Below are positions 49,577 through 59,500 of a stretch of DNA of 64,000 nucleotides, one piece after another (the stretch's first letter is position 1; each line of letters begins with the position of its first letter). The notes under the pieces were generated by a model that did not search any database, was not told the origin of the DNA, and worked only from the letters and a program-made list of their open reading frames with translations. The translations under genes and the position numbers were made by a program. Source of the DNA: Mangrovimonas aestuarii (GTDB lineage: Bacteria; Bacteroidota; Bacteroidia; Flavobacteriales; Flavobacteriaceae). Location of the stretch: assembly GCF_028767185.1 (NCBI RefSeq), contig NZ_JARACK010000006.1:1-64000 (forward strand), written 5' to 3'.

Positions 49577-50029
49577 TTATTTCCCACGATTTACAGACAT
49601 TTCCATATAATATAAATCAAAACCTTCTGCCCAATAATCTTTTACAATTTCTTTCACCTCAAAACCACCTTTTGCATAAAATGGATACGTTTTCTGTGAA
49701 GTTCTTACAATAACTTTTTTAATTGTATTTCTTTTAGAGATAGTATCCAAACGATACTTCAGTAAAGCTCGCCCAATACCCATACCATGATATTTAGGTT
49801 TAATATAATCCCAACTTATTATACCTATCCTTCGGTTGTCTTTAAAGTTAATTCCTCCGGCTCCAACAGTTTCGCCATTAATCTCAACGACAAAATACTC
49901 CTCAACACCGTAGTCTAAATATTGATTAAGATCTTCAATTTCCTTTTCGGCAAAATACTCGGGAACATTCTTCTTTAAAATCTCTATCAACGTAGATTTA
50001 TCTGATGCTTTATACTGTCGTATGTTCAT
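49577..50029 (-). CDS. GNAT-family N-acetyltransferase
   Basis: The 150-residue protein is a compact GNAT domain: MNIRQYKASDKSTLIEILKK at the start, EYFVVEINGETVGAGGINF (beta 2-3), DYIKPKYHGMGIGRALLKYRLD with the acetyl-CoA loop KYHGMGIGR (Q/RxxGxG/A), and FYAKGGFEVKEIVKDYW. The acceptor is unknown. An upstream in-frame ATG at 50047 would add MDFQKI. The shorter start aligns better with the fold. It is 56 bases downstream of the AHSA1 gene on the same strand. Confidence 0.88.
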   Translation of the reverse strand: MNIRQYKASDKSTLIEILKKNVPEYFAEKEIEDLNQYLDYGVEEYFVVEINGETVGAGGINFKDNRRIGIISWDYIKPKYHGMGIGRALLKYRLDTISKRNTIKKVIVRTSQKTYPFYAKGGFEVKEIVKDYWAEGFDLYYMEMSVNRGK

Positions 50030-50085
50030 GATCTTTTGAAAATCCATACTTGATAATAGATGTTTTACTCTTTTAACAGAATTGA

Positions 50086-50493
50086 TTAATTAGATTCGGT
50101 ATATGCTTTAAAGTTATTCAAAATTGCATGCCAGCCATCTCGTTGCATATCCACTGGGTTTTGTTTTTCCGCATCGAAAGTTGTTTTAACTTTCGTTTTA
50201 CCACCATCATCTTCAAAATTGGTTACCACAACTCTCCCATCAGGCATTGTATATTTAATTCGTTCTAATGCAGAAACCTCATCGTAAATTGCTTCAAAAT
50301 CAAATCCAAAACTTCCATCTTTGGCTTCCATTCTAGCCTTATATTGTCCTCCTACCCTTAAATCGTTTTCAGCATATGAGCAGCACCAATCATCTGAAGC
50401 AAAATTCCATTTAACGATGTGTTCCGGTTCTAAGTAATACTTCCAAACTTTATTTAAGTCAGCCGAAACTGTAACTTCTATGGTTATTTTCAT
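50086..50493 (-). CDS. SRPBCC/AHSA1-domain protein
   Basis: The 135-residue protein has the AHSA1-type START-like fold: MKITIEVTVSADLNKVWKYYLEPEHIVKWN (written here in parts MKITIEVTVSADLNKVWKY and EPEHIVKWN), then FASDDWCCSYAENDLRVGGQ, GFDFEAIYDEV and the C-terminal helix DGWHAILNNFKAYTES. In-frame ATGs also occur at 50502 and 50526. The domain likely binds a small hydrophobic ligand, with no catalytic residues evident. It has no relation in sequence to the dead SRPBCC gene at 15826, which belongs to the other, membrane-anchored subgroup. Confidence 0.88.
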   Translation of the reverse strand: MKITIEVTVSADLNKVWKYYLEPEHIVKWNFASDDWCCSYAENDLRVGGQYKARMEAKDGSFGFDFEAIYDEVSALERIKYTMPDGRVVVTNFEDDGGKTKVKTTFDAEKQNPVDMQRDGWHAILNNFKAYTESN

Positions 50494-50632
50494 TGATTTC
50501 ATTATTATACCCTTTTTGTCATTCAAAAGTTAAAGATTAAATAGCAGTATTAAACTAAATAGTTATACTAAATAATTTTCTAGCGCTTTTAAACTTTTTG
50601 TAATTTATACTGTCATACTACAAAACACAACT

Positions 50633-51175
50633 GTGATAGAAGAGTCTGCACTTGTTGAACAGCTCCAATCTGATACTGAAAGAGAGCAAGCCTTTAGCAT
50701 ATTGGTATCCACATACAAGGAACGCTTGTATTGGCATATCCGCCATATTGTGAAATCACATGACGATGCAGACGATGTACTTCAAAATACATTTATTAAA
50801 GTTTATAAGGGTATTGATGGTTTTAAAGGTGATAGTAAACTTTTTTCATGGATGTACAGAATTGCAACCAACGAATCGCTTACCTTTTTAAAAAAACGTT
50901 CCAGAGAATTATATATTAGCGATGAAGAAAACCAACAAAGTATGGTAAATGCCCTAACTGCTGATGTTTATTTTGAAGGCGATGCCATACAATTAAAACT
51001 ACAAAAGGCCATTGCTACACTACCAGGCAAACAGCAATTGGTATTTAACATGAAATACTTTCAGAAGATAACTTATAAGGAAATGTCTGAAATACTAGAA
51101 ACCAGTGAAGGTGCATTGAAAGCCTCCTATCATTTGGCCATAAAAAAAATAGAAACATATCTCACGGAAAATTAA
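50633..51175 (+). CDS. ECF-type RNA polymerase sigma factor, GTG start
   Basis: The 180-residue sigma factor has region 2 (EREQAFSILVSTYKERLYWH, HDDADDVLQNTFIKVYKGI, LFSWMYRIATNESL) and region 4 (LPGKQQLVFNMKYFQKITYKE in part, MSEILETSEGALKASYHLA). The start is GTG at 50633, 33 bases after a TGTCATAC-like string. It heads a three-gene operon with a single-pass anti-sigma-like protein and a periplasmic Spy/LTXXQ-like sensor. This arrangement is frequent in Flavobacteriaceae and distinct from the DY-repeat module at 27625. Confidence 0.93.
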   Translation: MIEESALVEQLQSDTEREQAFSILVSTYKERLYWHIRHIVKSHDDADDVLQNTFIKVYKGIDGFKGDSKLFSWMYRIATNESLTFLKKRSRELYISDEENQQSMVNALTADVYFEGDAIQLKLQKAIATLPGKQQLVFNMKYFQKITYKEMSEILETSEGALKASYHLAIKKIETYLTEN

Positions 51176-51208
51176 ACCTTTAGACAATAAATTAGTCTTA
51201 CCTAAACA

Positions 51209-51700
51209 ATGAAAAAAAATCTTCCATATAACGAGAATAACCACGGCTTTATGCTTCCTGATAACTATTTCGAGAATCTTGATGAGAAACTGTTTTTGGA
51301 AGCCAAACTTAAAAGCTCTGTAACCGATTCCGGCCTTAAAGTACCTAATAATTATTTTGAGAACTTTGAAGCTAGACTTTTCAGTAAGATAGAAGCCAAA
51401 AAAGAGCAAAAGGTAGTCCCCTTATTCAGTAAAAAAATATGGTATTCTGCAGCAGCTGTAGCGGCTATATTTTTGTTGTTCTTTGGTTTGAAGCCCTTTT
51501 CGAAATCTGCTACTTTTGGATCAATTAACGAGTCTGCTCTCGAAAATTATGTGTTTCAAATAGATTGGGACGACTCTCAATTAAACACTTTAATAAAAGA
51601 TGATTTCGAAGCTGTTGTTTTACAACAAACGTTGTCAGACAATTCAATAGAAAACTATATACTGGATAACTTAGATGTAGACGAACTTACTAATGAATAA
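51209..51700 (+). CDS. Anti-sigma-like membrane protein with two NYFEN motifs
   Basis: This 163-residue protein has an N-terminal cytoplasmic part with two copies of a short motif, MLPDNYFENLDEKLF and KVPNNYFENFEARLF, 29 residues apart. A membrane helix (IWYSAAAVAAIFLLFFGL, about 77-95) and an acidic periplasmic tail (SALENYVFQIDWDDS, VDELTNE) follow. The position between an ECF sigma factor and its sensor implies anti-sigma function, and the repeated motif may bind sigma. The last 8 bases overlap the next gene if that gene starts at 51693. Confidence 0.78.
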   Translation: MKKNLPYNENNHGFMLPDNYFENLDEKLFLEAKLKSSVTDSGLKVPNNYFENFEARLFSKIEAKKEQKVVPLFSKKIWYSAAAVAAIFLLFFGLKPFSKSATFGSINESALENYVFQIDWDDSQLNTLIKDDFEAVVLQQTLSDNSIENYILDNLDVDELTNE

Positions 51701-52145
51701 TACTATGACCCTGAAGAAACTTAGCTTACTAGTGATTACCTTGTTAATAACCGCAACCTCTTTTGCGCAATCAAAAAAAGATCGAATTAATTCTCTTAAG
51801 GTTGCTTTTATTACGGAGCGTCTGGATCTTAGCGAAAAGGAAGCACAACAGTTTTGGCCTATATATAATGCTTTCAAAGAACAAAACAATCAATTAAGAG
51901 AGCAGATGCACGAAAAACGTAAAACAGTTGATGTTGATGCTCTCACTGAGGCTGAAGCAGAAGCTCTTTTAAGTGAAATGGAAGCTATGGAGAATAAAAA
52001 ACGTACTCTGCATAGTAACCTTGTCAAAGATTTGAAGAAAGTATTACCATCAAAAAAAATAGTGTTGCTTTTTAAAGCTGAAGACGAATTTAAACGTAAA
52101 ATGTTTGAAGAATATAAACGAAGACAACACCGAGATAAACCATAA
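51693..52145 (+). CDS. Spy/LTXXQ-like periplasmic sensor of the ECF sigma module
   Basis: The 150-residue exported protein (signal ending TSFAQ) is helical: SKKDRINSLKVAFITERLDL, SEKEAQQFWPIYNAFKEQNN and then heptad-rich stretches ending VLPSKKIVLLFKAEDEFKRKM. This resembles CpxP/Spy-type chaperones, and similar proteins are annotated as sensor of ECF-type sigma factor in Flavobacteriia. The other possible start is the ATG at 51705. It may report envelope stress to the sigma module, as CpxP does for CpxA. It ends the operon at a bidirectional terminator. Confidence 0.82.
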   Translation: MNNTMTLKKLSLLVITLLITATSFAQSKKDRINSLKVAFITERLDLSEKEAQQFWPIYNAFKEQNNQLREQMHEKRKTVDVDALTEAEAEALLSEMEAMENKKRTLHSNLVKDLKKVLPSKKIVLLFKAEDEFKRKMFEEYKRRQHRDKP

Positions 52146-52151
52146 ACAGAA

Positions 52152-52175
52152 AAAGGCACCTATTTGGTGTCTTTA
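52152..52175. terminator. Bidirectional terminator
   Basis: GGCACC (52155-52160), 5 bases, GGTGTC (52166-52171), with A and T runs, between the convergent Spy-like and YCF48-like genes. Confidence 0.8.
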
Positions 52176-53201
52176 TTATTTAAAATGCAACTTAACAACT
52201 CTGCCGTTTCCAGCAGCGATAGCTTGATTAGTGTTTAAAAACCGAATAGTGTAAAAGCCTTCATCACTCAAGTGGTTCCAACTTAAACCTTCGTCATGGG
52301 AATAATCTATTCCTTTAAACCCAATAGCAACCAACTCTCTTCCATTTCTGTTTGGAATGTATTGCACACAACTTCTGTAGCCTGGGTTCTGCCCATCTGC
52401 AACCAAACTCCAAGTCTTACCACCATCTTTAGTAACTATTTTATTGCCACTGTTTGCATCTGGTTCTGTATAATCACCACCTATGGCATAACCAATTTTT
52501 TCATCATAAAAATCAATGGAATACATTCCTGTTGTTTCCTTTCCTTGAACGATTGGAGTATCTATTGCCTCCCAAGTTTTTCCTCTGTCTCCTGAAAATA
52601 ACACCCTACTATGTTTACCGCCTGTTGCCACCCATGTTTTATTTCCCTGAATTGAAATATTTGTATCACTAGCAGCAAATGCTGCCTCTCCTTCCTTAGC
52701 AACAGGTAATGCATCGCAAGACAACTTCTTCCAAGTAAAACCACCATCTCTAGTAATTATTACACTCATACAACCACCTATTGGATCTCCAATGGCAATA
52801 CCTTCTTTATCATTCCAAAACTCCAAGGCATCATAAAACGCTTTGGGGTGATCCTCTCTATAAACCAACTTCCCATTTCGATATAATAGAGCAGGACTGG
52901 AAATACTCAAAGTAAATACCGCTTCATTGGTTACTGCCATAGCTCTAAAATTTGGATGATTCAAAGTATCAACAGGCCACAATTCTTTGATACTACCCGC
53001 TTCAATCACCTTTACTTCTCCCCTACTTGTTGCAAAATACACTTTGTCTTTATAAACCTCTAAAGCTCTAACATTAAGCAAGGGATCTTCTATAAGGGTT
53101 TCTACTTCAACTTGTGTAAAAACTATAGATTTGAAAGCACTTTTTGTCTTGCATGACACAACTGCAATAATCAACAAAAACGTATAAATAAACTTCATCA
53201 A
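52176..53201 (-). CDS. YCF48/BNR-repeat lipoprotein, beta-propeller
   Basis: The 341-residue protein has a lipoprotein signal (LLIIAVVSC, C17) and several Asp-box (S/TxDxGxTW) repeats: TRDGGFTWKKL, SGDRGKTWEAI, TKDGGKTWSLV and SHDEGLSWNHL. These mark the blades of a beta-propeller, related to YCF48/HCF136 and to sialidase-type BNR proteins. Such proteins are annotated as oxidoreductases in Flavobacteriia without evidence. The function may be assembly or binding. It is transcribed alone, divergent from the methyltransferase gene. Confidence 0.85.
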   Translation of the reverse strand: MMKFIYTFLLIIAVVSCKTKSAFKSIVFTQVEVETLIEDPLLNVRALEVYKDKVYFATSRGEVKVIEAGSIKELWPVDTLNHPNFRAMAVTNEAVFTLSISSPALLYRNGKLVYREDHPKAFYDALEFWNDKEGIAIGDPIGGCMSVIITRDGGFTWKKLSCDALPVAKEGEAAFAASDTNISIQGNKTWVATGGKHSRVLFSGDRGKTWEAIDTPIVQGKETTGMYSIDFYDEKIGYAIGGDYTEPDANSGNKIVTKDGGKTWSLVADGQNPGYRSCVQYIPNRNGRELVAIGFKGIDYSHDEGLSWNHLSDEGFYTIRFLNTNQAIAAGNGRVVKLHFK

Positions 53202-53265
53202 TAAAATTTTCGATCAATATAGGCCTTAAAAATTAAATCCTTACAGGAATTCGTACCTTTTGACG

Positions 53266-53273
53266 TACCTTTG
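53266..53273 (+). promoter_or_regulatory. -7 box (TACCTTTG) of the RsmB-type gene
   Basis: TACCTTTG fits TAnnTTTG, 26 bases ahead of the ATG at 53292. A second, imperfect copy TACCTTTTG lies at 53254. There is no canonical -33. Confidence 0.5.
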
Positions 53274-53291
53274 CATCCTTAAATTTTCATC

Positions 53292-54500
53292 ATGCGATTA
53301 CATAAAAATCTTTGCTTTGCACTTATCGATGGTTTACATCAAATTTTTAATGAAGGAAAATATGCCGATAAAGTTGTAGAACAACTTCTTAAGCGTGACA
53401 AACGCTGGGGAAGCCGCGACCGTGCTTTTATAGCGGAGACAACATACGATATTGTTCGTTGGAAACGTCTTTATGCTGAAATCGCTGATGTTAAGGAGCC
53501 TTTCGACAGAGATAATCTTTGGCGTCTTTTTGCGGTTTGGGCTGTTTTGAAAGGTATAAAACTACCTGATTGGAAATACTTCACCCAAACTCCTGTTCGC
53601 CGTATTAAAGGTCGTTTTGACGAACTTTCTAAAACCAGAGTCTATCGTGAATCTATTCCTGATTGGATGGACGAATTAGGAGTCAAAGAATTGGGTGAAT
53701 CAATTTGGACTAAAGAAATCGCAGCTCTTAATGAACAAGCAGATGTAATTCTTCGTGTGAATACATTAAAAACAGATAAAAAAGCCCTTCAAGGGGAATT
53801 ACACGATATTGATATTCAAACAGAATTCATAAACGAGTTCCCAGATGCATTACGATTAAAAGAACGTGCAAATGTTTTTAAAACTGATGCCTTTAAAAAT
53901 GGGCTTTTTGAAGTACAGGATGCATCCTCTCAATTAGTTGCAAAATTCCTAGATGTAAAACCTGGAATGCGTGTTGTAGATACTTGTGCCGGTGCCGGAG
54001 GAAAGTCACTTCACTTAGCTGCCCTGATGGAAAACAAAGGACAAGTAATTGCTATGGACATTTATGGTAATAAGCTAAAAGAGCTTAAACGTCGGGCAAA
54101 ACGTAACGGCGCTCATAATATTGAAACAAGGGAAATCGACTCTACTAAGGTTATCAAAAAACTTTACGACAAAGCCGATCGCGTATTAATCGATGCTCCC
54201 TGTTCTGGACTTGGAGTTTTAAGAAGAAATCCCGACGCTAAGTGGAAATTGCAACCCGAATTTTTGGATACGATTAAAAAAACTCAAAAGGACATTTTAA
54301 GCCAATACTCTAAAATGGTAAAACCAGGAGGAATGTTGGCTTATGCTACCTGTTCTATCCTTCCTTCTGAAAATCAGGATCAGGTTAAATATTTCTTAGA
54401 CTCAAATAAAGACTTTACCTTTGTAAAAGACGAAAAAGTCTTGGCCCACCAATCTGGTTTCGACGGATTTTACATGGCCCTTTTAAAGCGTAAACAATAA
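53292..54500 (+). CDS. RsmB/NOP-family RNA m5C methyltransferase
   Basis: This 402-residue SAM-dependent enzyme methylates cytosine C5 in rRNA or tRNA. The N-terminal helical NusB-like part includes GSRDRAFIAETTYDIVRWK. The Rossmann core has SAM motif VVDTCAGAGGKSLHLAAL, then VIAMDIYGNKL and the two family cysteines in DAPCSGLGVLRRNPDAKWK and ATCSILPSENQDQ. The second is the catalytic thiolate in RsmB. Which RNA it targets cannot be decided from sequence. It is followed after 19 bases by the endonuclease gene. Confidence 0.93.
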   Translation: MRLHKNLCFALIDGLHQIFNEGKYADKVVEQLLKRDKRWGSRDRAFIAETTYDIVRWKRLYAEIADVKEPFDRDNLWRLFAVWAVLKGIKLPDWKYFTQTPVRRIKGRFDELSKTRVYRESIPDWMDELGVKELGESIWTKEIAALNEQADVILRVNTLKTDKKALQGELHDIDIQTEFINEFPDALRLKERANVFKTDAFKNGLFEVQDASSQLVAKFLDVKPGMRVVDTCAGAGGKSLHLAALMENKGQVIAMDIYGNKLKELKRRAKRNGAHNIETREIDSTKVIKKLYDKADRVLIDAPCSGLGVLRRNPDAKWKLQPEFLDTIKKTQKDILSQYSKMVKPGGMLAYATCSILPSENQDQVKYFLDSNKDFTFVKDEKVLAHQSGFDGFYMALLKRKQ

Positions 54501-54519
54501 TCAACCAAACCAACCTTGA

Positions 54520-55509
54520 ATGAAACAACTGTACTTAACTGTATTGTTTTTTTTCATTTCCCTTAAGGGATTCACACAACTCAACCCACCGGCTGAGTTA
54601 GCTGACTATTATACAAACGTGAGTTTCTCCCGATCGGGAAACACCCTTTATGAAGATCTTGCGGCGGAAACTATTGCCAAGCACTCTGTGTTTTTAGACT
54701 ATGCTCAAAGACATAAATACCTGTACATTGCTGACAAGGATTTATCAAATTCTAAAAATGTTATTCTTATCTACAGTGGTGAAAGCCGTAGCAAAAATGA
54801 ATATCAATCGGGTATTAACTCTTACTCAAGGCAAACATTCAACACCGAGCATATCTATCCACAATCTCTTATAAATAACACTGCTAAAGGTGATTTACAT
54901 CACCTGAGATCCTGCGATATCAGAATCAATTCACGTCGTGGCAACAAACCATATACCAATGGTTCTGGAAGCTACACTGTTAAAAACAATGCTTGGTATC
55001 CCGGAGACGAATGGAAAGGAGATGTAGCACGTATGATATTGTATATGAATCTTCGTTACAACGAGTCGATTAACGATGTTGGTGACTTAGAGCTTTTTCT
55101 TCAATGGAACGCAGAAGACCCTGTCTCTCCATTTGAAGAACACAGAAACAATGAAATAAGCAAAGTTCAAGGTAATAGAAACCCTTTTATAGACAATCCA
55201 TATTTGGCGACAGTTATTTGGGGCGGTCCGAAAGCAGAAAATAAATGGGGCAGTTTACCATCTAAAAATCTGCAGTCAAAACTTCCGATTAAGATTTATC
55301 CCAATCCCGTAAATGGAGAACATTTGAACATAGAAACTGATATAAAAACTCAATTTTCTATTTACAATATTCTGGGAAAAGAAGTTTTATACGGTACTGT
55401 TGATGAAAAATATAGCAGACTTAATATTTCTAATTTGTCTCCCGGTGTTTATCTAATAAAATTAAAATCGACAAACGGAACATCGACCAAAAAACTCGTA
55501 GTTCAGTAA
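54520..55509 (+). CDS. Secreted endonuclease I (NucM family) with T9SS sorting domain
   Basis: The 329-residue nuclease has a signal peptide (1-20, FFFISLKGFTQ). The Endonuclease_1 domain (about 25-245) holds the catalytic block QTFNTEHIYPQSLI, KGDLHHLRSCDIRINSRRGN with the metal-ligand Asn region, and the late NPFIDNPYLATVIW. A type A T9SS sorting tail follows (IKIYPNPVNGEHL, LSPGVYLIKL, KLVVQ). It degrades extracellular DNA, probably for nutrients or to clear DNA from slime. It is 19 bases behind the methyltransferase gene and ends at a terminator. Confidence 0.95.
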   Translation: MKQLYLTVLFFFISLKGFTQLNPPAELADYYTNVSFSRSGNTLYEDLAAETIAKHSVFLDYAQRHKYLYIADKDLSNSKNVILIYSGESRSKNEYQSGINSYSRQTFNTEHIYPQSLINNTAKGDLHHLRSCDIRINSRRGNKPYTNGSGSYTVKNNAWYPGDEWKGDVARMILYMNLRYNESINDVGDLELFLQWNAEDPVSPFEEHRNNEISKVQGNRNPFIDNPYLATVIWGGPKAENKWGSLPSKNLQSKLPIKIYPNPVNGEHLNIETDIKTQFSIYNILGKEVLYGTVDEKYSRLNISNLSPGVYLIKLKSTNGTSTKKLVVQ

Positions 55510-55529
55510 ACATATCTATCACTGTATGA

Positions 55530-55560
55530 AAAGAGGCTTTTATAAAGCCTCTTTTTTTAT
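55530..55560 (+). terminator. Terminator of the endonuclease gene
   Basis: AGAGGCTTT (55532-55540), TAT, AAAGCCTCT (55544-55552), followed by TTTTTT. The longer open frame of the next gene begins 4 bases before this hairpin, so that start is not real. Confidence 0.9.
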
Positions 55561-55573
55561 TAGGTTTAGAGCT

Positions 55574-56437
55574 ATGTTAGACAAAGATCTTATTCAAAAG
55601 TTAAGCACTATTTTAGAAGAGACTGTTTTAGAAATCAGTACTATGCCTGGTGGTGATATTTCAAGTATTTTCAAACTCAAAACACCTTCGAGATTATTAG
55701 TTATAAAACTACATAATGGTGAATTGGGACATCAAATACTTCAATCTGAAAAACTAGCATTGAAAACCATTGCCAGTACCAAAACTATTGCTACTCCAAA
55801 AATCTACTCTTCAGGAATACTCGACAATAAAGCTTATCTAGTAATGGAGTGTATCAATTCAAAAACACCAACATCAGACAATCAAGAGCGGTTAGGGCAT
55901 GATTTGGCTACTTTACACAAAATCACCTCGGATAATTTCGGATTCATAGAAAACAACTTCATAGGTTCACTGCCTCAATCGAATACCAACCACGATAATT
56001 GGATAGATTTTTACATCAACGAACGCTTGTTTCCACAATTAAAAACAGCTGAAAAGAAAGGATTATTAAACTTCTCAAACATACCTCAAATAAATACAAT
56101 GGCATCGGTTTGTAAAGAATTAATGCCTGAAGTTGTTCCCTCACTACTCCATGGTGATCTTTGGAGTGGTAATTTTATGATTGACCAAAACGGTACCCCT
56201 TACCTCATCGATCCATCTGTGTATTTCGGACACAACGAAGTAGATATTGCCATGAGCAAATTGTTTGGTGGGTTTTCAGAGTCTTTTTATGAGGCGTACC
56301 ATCGACATTTTCCAAAAACACAGTATTTTTCAGAGCGGATTCAGCTTTACCAACTTTATTATTTGTTGGTACACTTAAACCTTTTTGGTCGCTCTTATTA
56401 CCCCTCGGTAAAAGGAATTTTATCACGCATTTTTTAG
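55574..56437 (+). CDS. Fructosamine-kinase-family (FN3K-like) protein kinase-fold enzyme
   Basis: This 287-residue cytoplasmic phosphotransferase has the FN3K layout: SIFKLKTPSRLLVIKLH (ATP-binding strand with Lys), YLVMECI hinge, LLHGDLWSGNFMID catalytic loop with HGDLW, and LIDPSVYFGHNEVDIAMSKLFGGF for Mg binding. FN3K-type enzymes phosphorylate ketoamine sugars so that glycated proteins can be repaired. Start MLDKDLIQKL (55574) is chosen because the earlier frame starts inside the upstream terminator. Confidence 0.93.
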   Translation: MLDKDLIQKLSTILEETVLEISTMPGGDISSIFKLKTPSRLLVIKLHNGELGHQILQSEKLALKTIASTKTIATPKIYSSGILDNKAYLVMECINSKTPTSDNQERLGHDLATLHKITSDNFGFIENNFIGSLPQSNTNHDNWIDFYINERLFPQLKTAEKKGLLNFSNIPQINTMASVCKELMPEVVPSLLHGDLWSGNFMIDQNGTPYLIDPSVYFGHNEVDIAMSKLFGGFSESFYEAYHRHFPKTQYFSERIQLYQLYYLLVHLNLFGRSYYPSVKGILSRIF

Positions 56438-56472
56438 CAGTAATTTAATAGTCATTTAATCCACAAATTGTG

Positions 56473-56480
56473 TATTTTTG
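56473..56480 (+). promoter_or_regulatory. -7 box (TATTTTTG) of purL
   Basis: TATTTTTG matches the -7 consensus and gives a leader of about 45 bases before the ATG at 56529. No clear -33. Confidence 0.5.
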
Positions 56481-56528
56481 CACTTTCAAAATAACTGTCT
56501 AAACAGCAGACACAAACACACATTTAGA

Positions 56529-59500
56529 ATGATTCATTTCTTTGGAAACGTAAGCGGTAAGGTATTTGCCGTACAAACAGCAGAAGAATTATCTACTGAG
56601 ACTATTTCAAAACTAACTTGGCTTTTTGGCAATCAACCTAAAATAGATGCGGCGTCCCTAGACGCCTTTTTTGTTGGGCCAAGAGCAGCCATGATCACAC
56701 CTTGGAGCACCAATGCTGTGGAAATCACCCAAAACATGGGGATTGAAGGTATTATAAGAATTGAAGAATTCGAAGCCGTAGCTGAAGATTTTAAAGGGTA
56801 CGACCCGATGATCTCTCAGAAGTTCAACGGCTTGAACCAGGATACCTTTACCATTGATATCCAACCAGAACCTATCTTGGAAATTAAAGACATTGCTGCT
56901 TATAACGAAAAAGAAGGATTGGCTTTAAATGAAGAAGAAATTGAATACCTAAACCAAGTGTCTGAACGAATTGGTCGTCCGTTGACCGATTCTGAAGTAT
57001 TTGGATTCTCTCAAGTAAATTCAGAGCACTGTCGTCATAAAATCTTTAACGGAACATTCGTTATTGATGGTGAGGAAAAACCAACTTCCCTGTTCAAAAT
57101 GATCAAGGAAACATCTAAACAACATCCTAACGACATTGTTTCTGCATATAAAGACAACGTAGCCTTTATTAAAGGCCCTGTTGTAGAACAGTTTGCACCA
57201 AAACGTGCAGATGTACCAGAATTTTACCAGACTAAGGATTTTGAGTCAGTAATATCCCTAAAAGCCGAAACCCATAACTTCCCAACAACGGTAGAGCCAT
57301 TTAACGGGGCTGCTACTGGATCAGGGGGAGAAATTCGTGACCGTTTAGCTGGCGGTAAGGGATCTATTCCTTTAGCTGGTACTGCTGTCTATATGACATC
57401 TTATTCCCGATTGGAAGAAAATCGTCCTTGGGAAAATGGCATGCAAGAGCGTGATTGGTTATACCAAACCCCAATGGACATTTTAATTAAAGCAAGTAAC
57501 GGTGCTTCCGATTTTGGTAACAAATTTGGTCAACCACTTATTACTGGTTCCATTCTTACTTTTGAGCATGAAGAGGAAGCTAGAAAGCTAGGTTTCGATA
57601 AAGTTATCATGCTTGCCGGAGGTGTTGGTTACGGTAAAGTAGATCAAGCCTTAAAAGACACTCCTAAAGAAGGAGATAAAATCGTTATCCTTGGTGGTGA
57701 AAACTACCGTATTGGTATGGGTGGTGCTGCTGTATCATCGGCCGATACTGGTGAATTGGATTCAGGGATTACACTAAACGCCGTTCAGCGTTCTAATCCA
57801 GAGATGCAAAAACGTGCTGCCAACGCCATTAGAGGTATGGTGGAAAGCGATGAAAACCATATCGTTTCTATTCATGATCACGGTGCTGGTGGACACCTTA
57901 ACTGTCTTTCTGAATTGGTAGAAGAAATTGGAGGTAAAATCAACTTGGATGCACTTCCTGTTGGCGACCCTACCCTATCTGACAAGGAAATCATCGGAAA
58001 CGAATCTCAAGAACGTATGGGATTGGTAATTGCTGAAAAGCACTTAGAAAACCTTCATAGAATTGCAGACCGTGAGCGTTCTCCAATGTACACTGTTGGT
58101 GATGTGACAGGAAATGATAGATTTACATTTGAGTCGGCTACTAAAGGTAATAAGCCTATGGACTTGGCTTTAAGCGATATGTTCGGTAGCTCTCCAAAAA
58201 CGTATATGTACGATACAACAATAAATCGTACTTATAATGATGTTAGCTATAACAAAGAAGATTTTTACAACTATTTAGATCAATTATTACAATTGGAGGC
58301 TGTAGCCTGTAAAGATTGGTTAACAAATAAAGTAGACCGTTGTGTTGGCGGTAAAGTAGCCAAACAACAGTGTGCTGGGCCATTGCAATTACCACTTAAC
58401 AACTGTGGTGTAATGGCATTGGATTTTAAAGGTAAGGAAGGTATTGCTACTTCTATTGGACACTCTCCTATTTCTGGATTGATCGACCCAATAGCAGGTA
58501 GTAGAAACAGTATCACTGAAGCCTTAACGAACATTATTTGGGCACCACTTAAAGATGGGTTAAAAAGTGTAACACTTTCAGCTAACTGGATGTGGCCTTG
58601 TAAAAACGAAGGTGAAGATGCTCGTTTATACGAAGCGGTAAAAGCTGTTTCTGAATTCTCTATCGATTTGGGCATTAACGTACCTACAGGTAAGGATTCA
58701 TTATCAATGAAGCAGAAATATGCTAACGAAGAGGTTATCTCTCCTGGAACTGTTATTATTTCTGCTGCTGCAAACTGTAATGACATCAATAAAGTTGTTG
58801 AACCAGTATTGCAAAAAGATGGTGGCAACATTTACTACATCAACTTGTCGAAAGACAACTTTAAACTAGGAGGTAGTTCATTTGCTCAGATATTGAATAA
58901 AATTGGAAATGAAGCTCCTAATATTAACGATACTGCTTACGTAAAAACTGTTTTCAACACTATCCAACAATTAATTAGAGATGGTCAAATCGTAGCTGGT
59001 CACGATGTTGCTTCAGGAGGTTTGATTACCACTTTGTTGGAAATGTGTTTTGCAGATGTAAACCTTGGAGCTGAATTAGATCTTACAGTTCTTAACGAAC
59101 AAGATTCATTCAAAATCTTGTTTGCAGAAAATGCTGGTATCGTAATTCAAGCCATAGACAACACTATTGAAACTGCTTTGAAAAATGCAGATGTTGAGTT
59201 TTTCAACATTGGATCTGTTACAAACAGTGATATCTTAAGTATCATTAACAATACAGATGTGTTTACCATGTCTGTTTCTCGTCTACGTGATATGTGGTAC
59301 AAGACCTCTCACTTGTTAGACAGAAAACAAACAGCCAATAACTTGGCCGATGCTCGTTTTGAAAACTATAAAGCACAACCATTACAGTATTATTTCCCAA
59401 GCCACTTTACTGGTAAAAAACCAGAAATTGACGGTTCTCAACCAAGACCTAAAGCAGCTATTTTAAGGGAAAAAGGAAGTAACTCAGAGCGTGAGATGGC

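Noticed and set aside
56478-56528. 17-codon upstream extension of purL
   Set aside because: It covers the leader right after the -7 box and is not part of PurL; MIHFFGN is the conserved start.
58280-58831. 183-codon minus-strand frame inside purL
   Set aside because: Antisense shadow of a strongly conserved enzyme.
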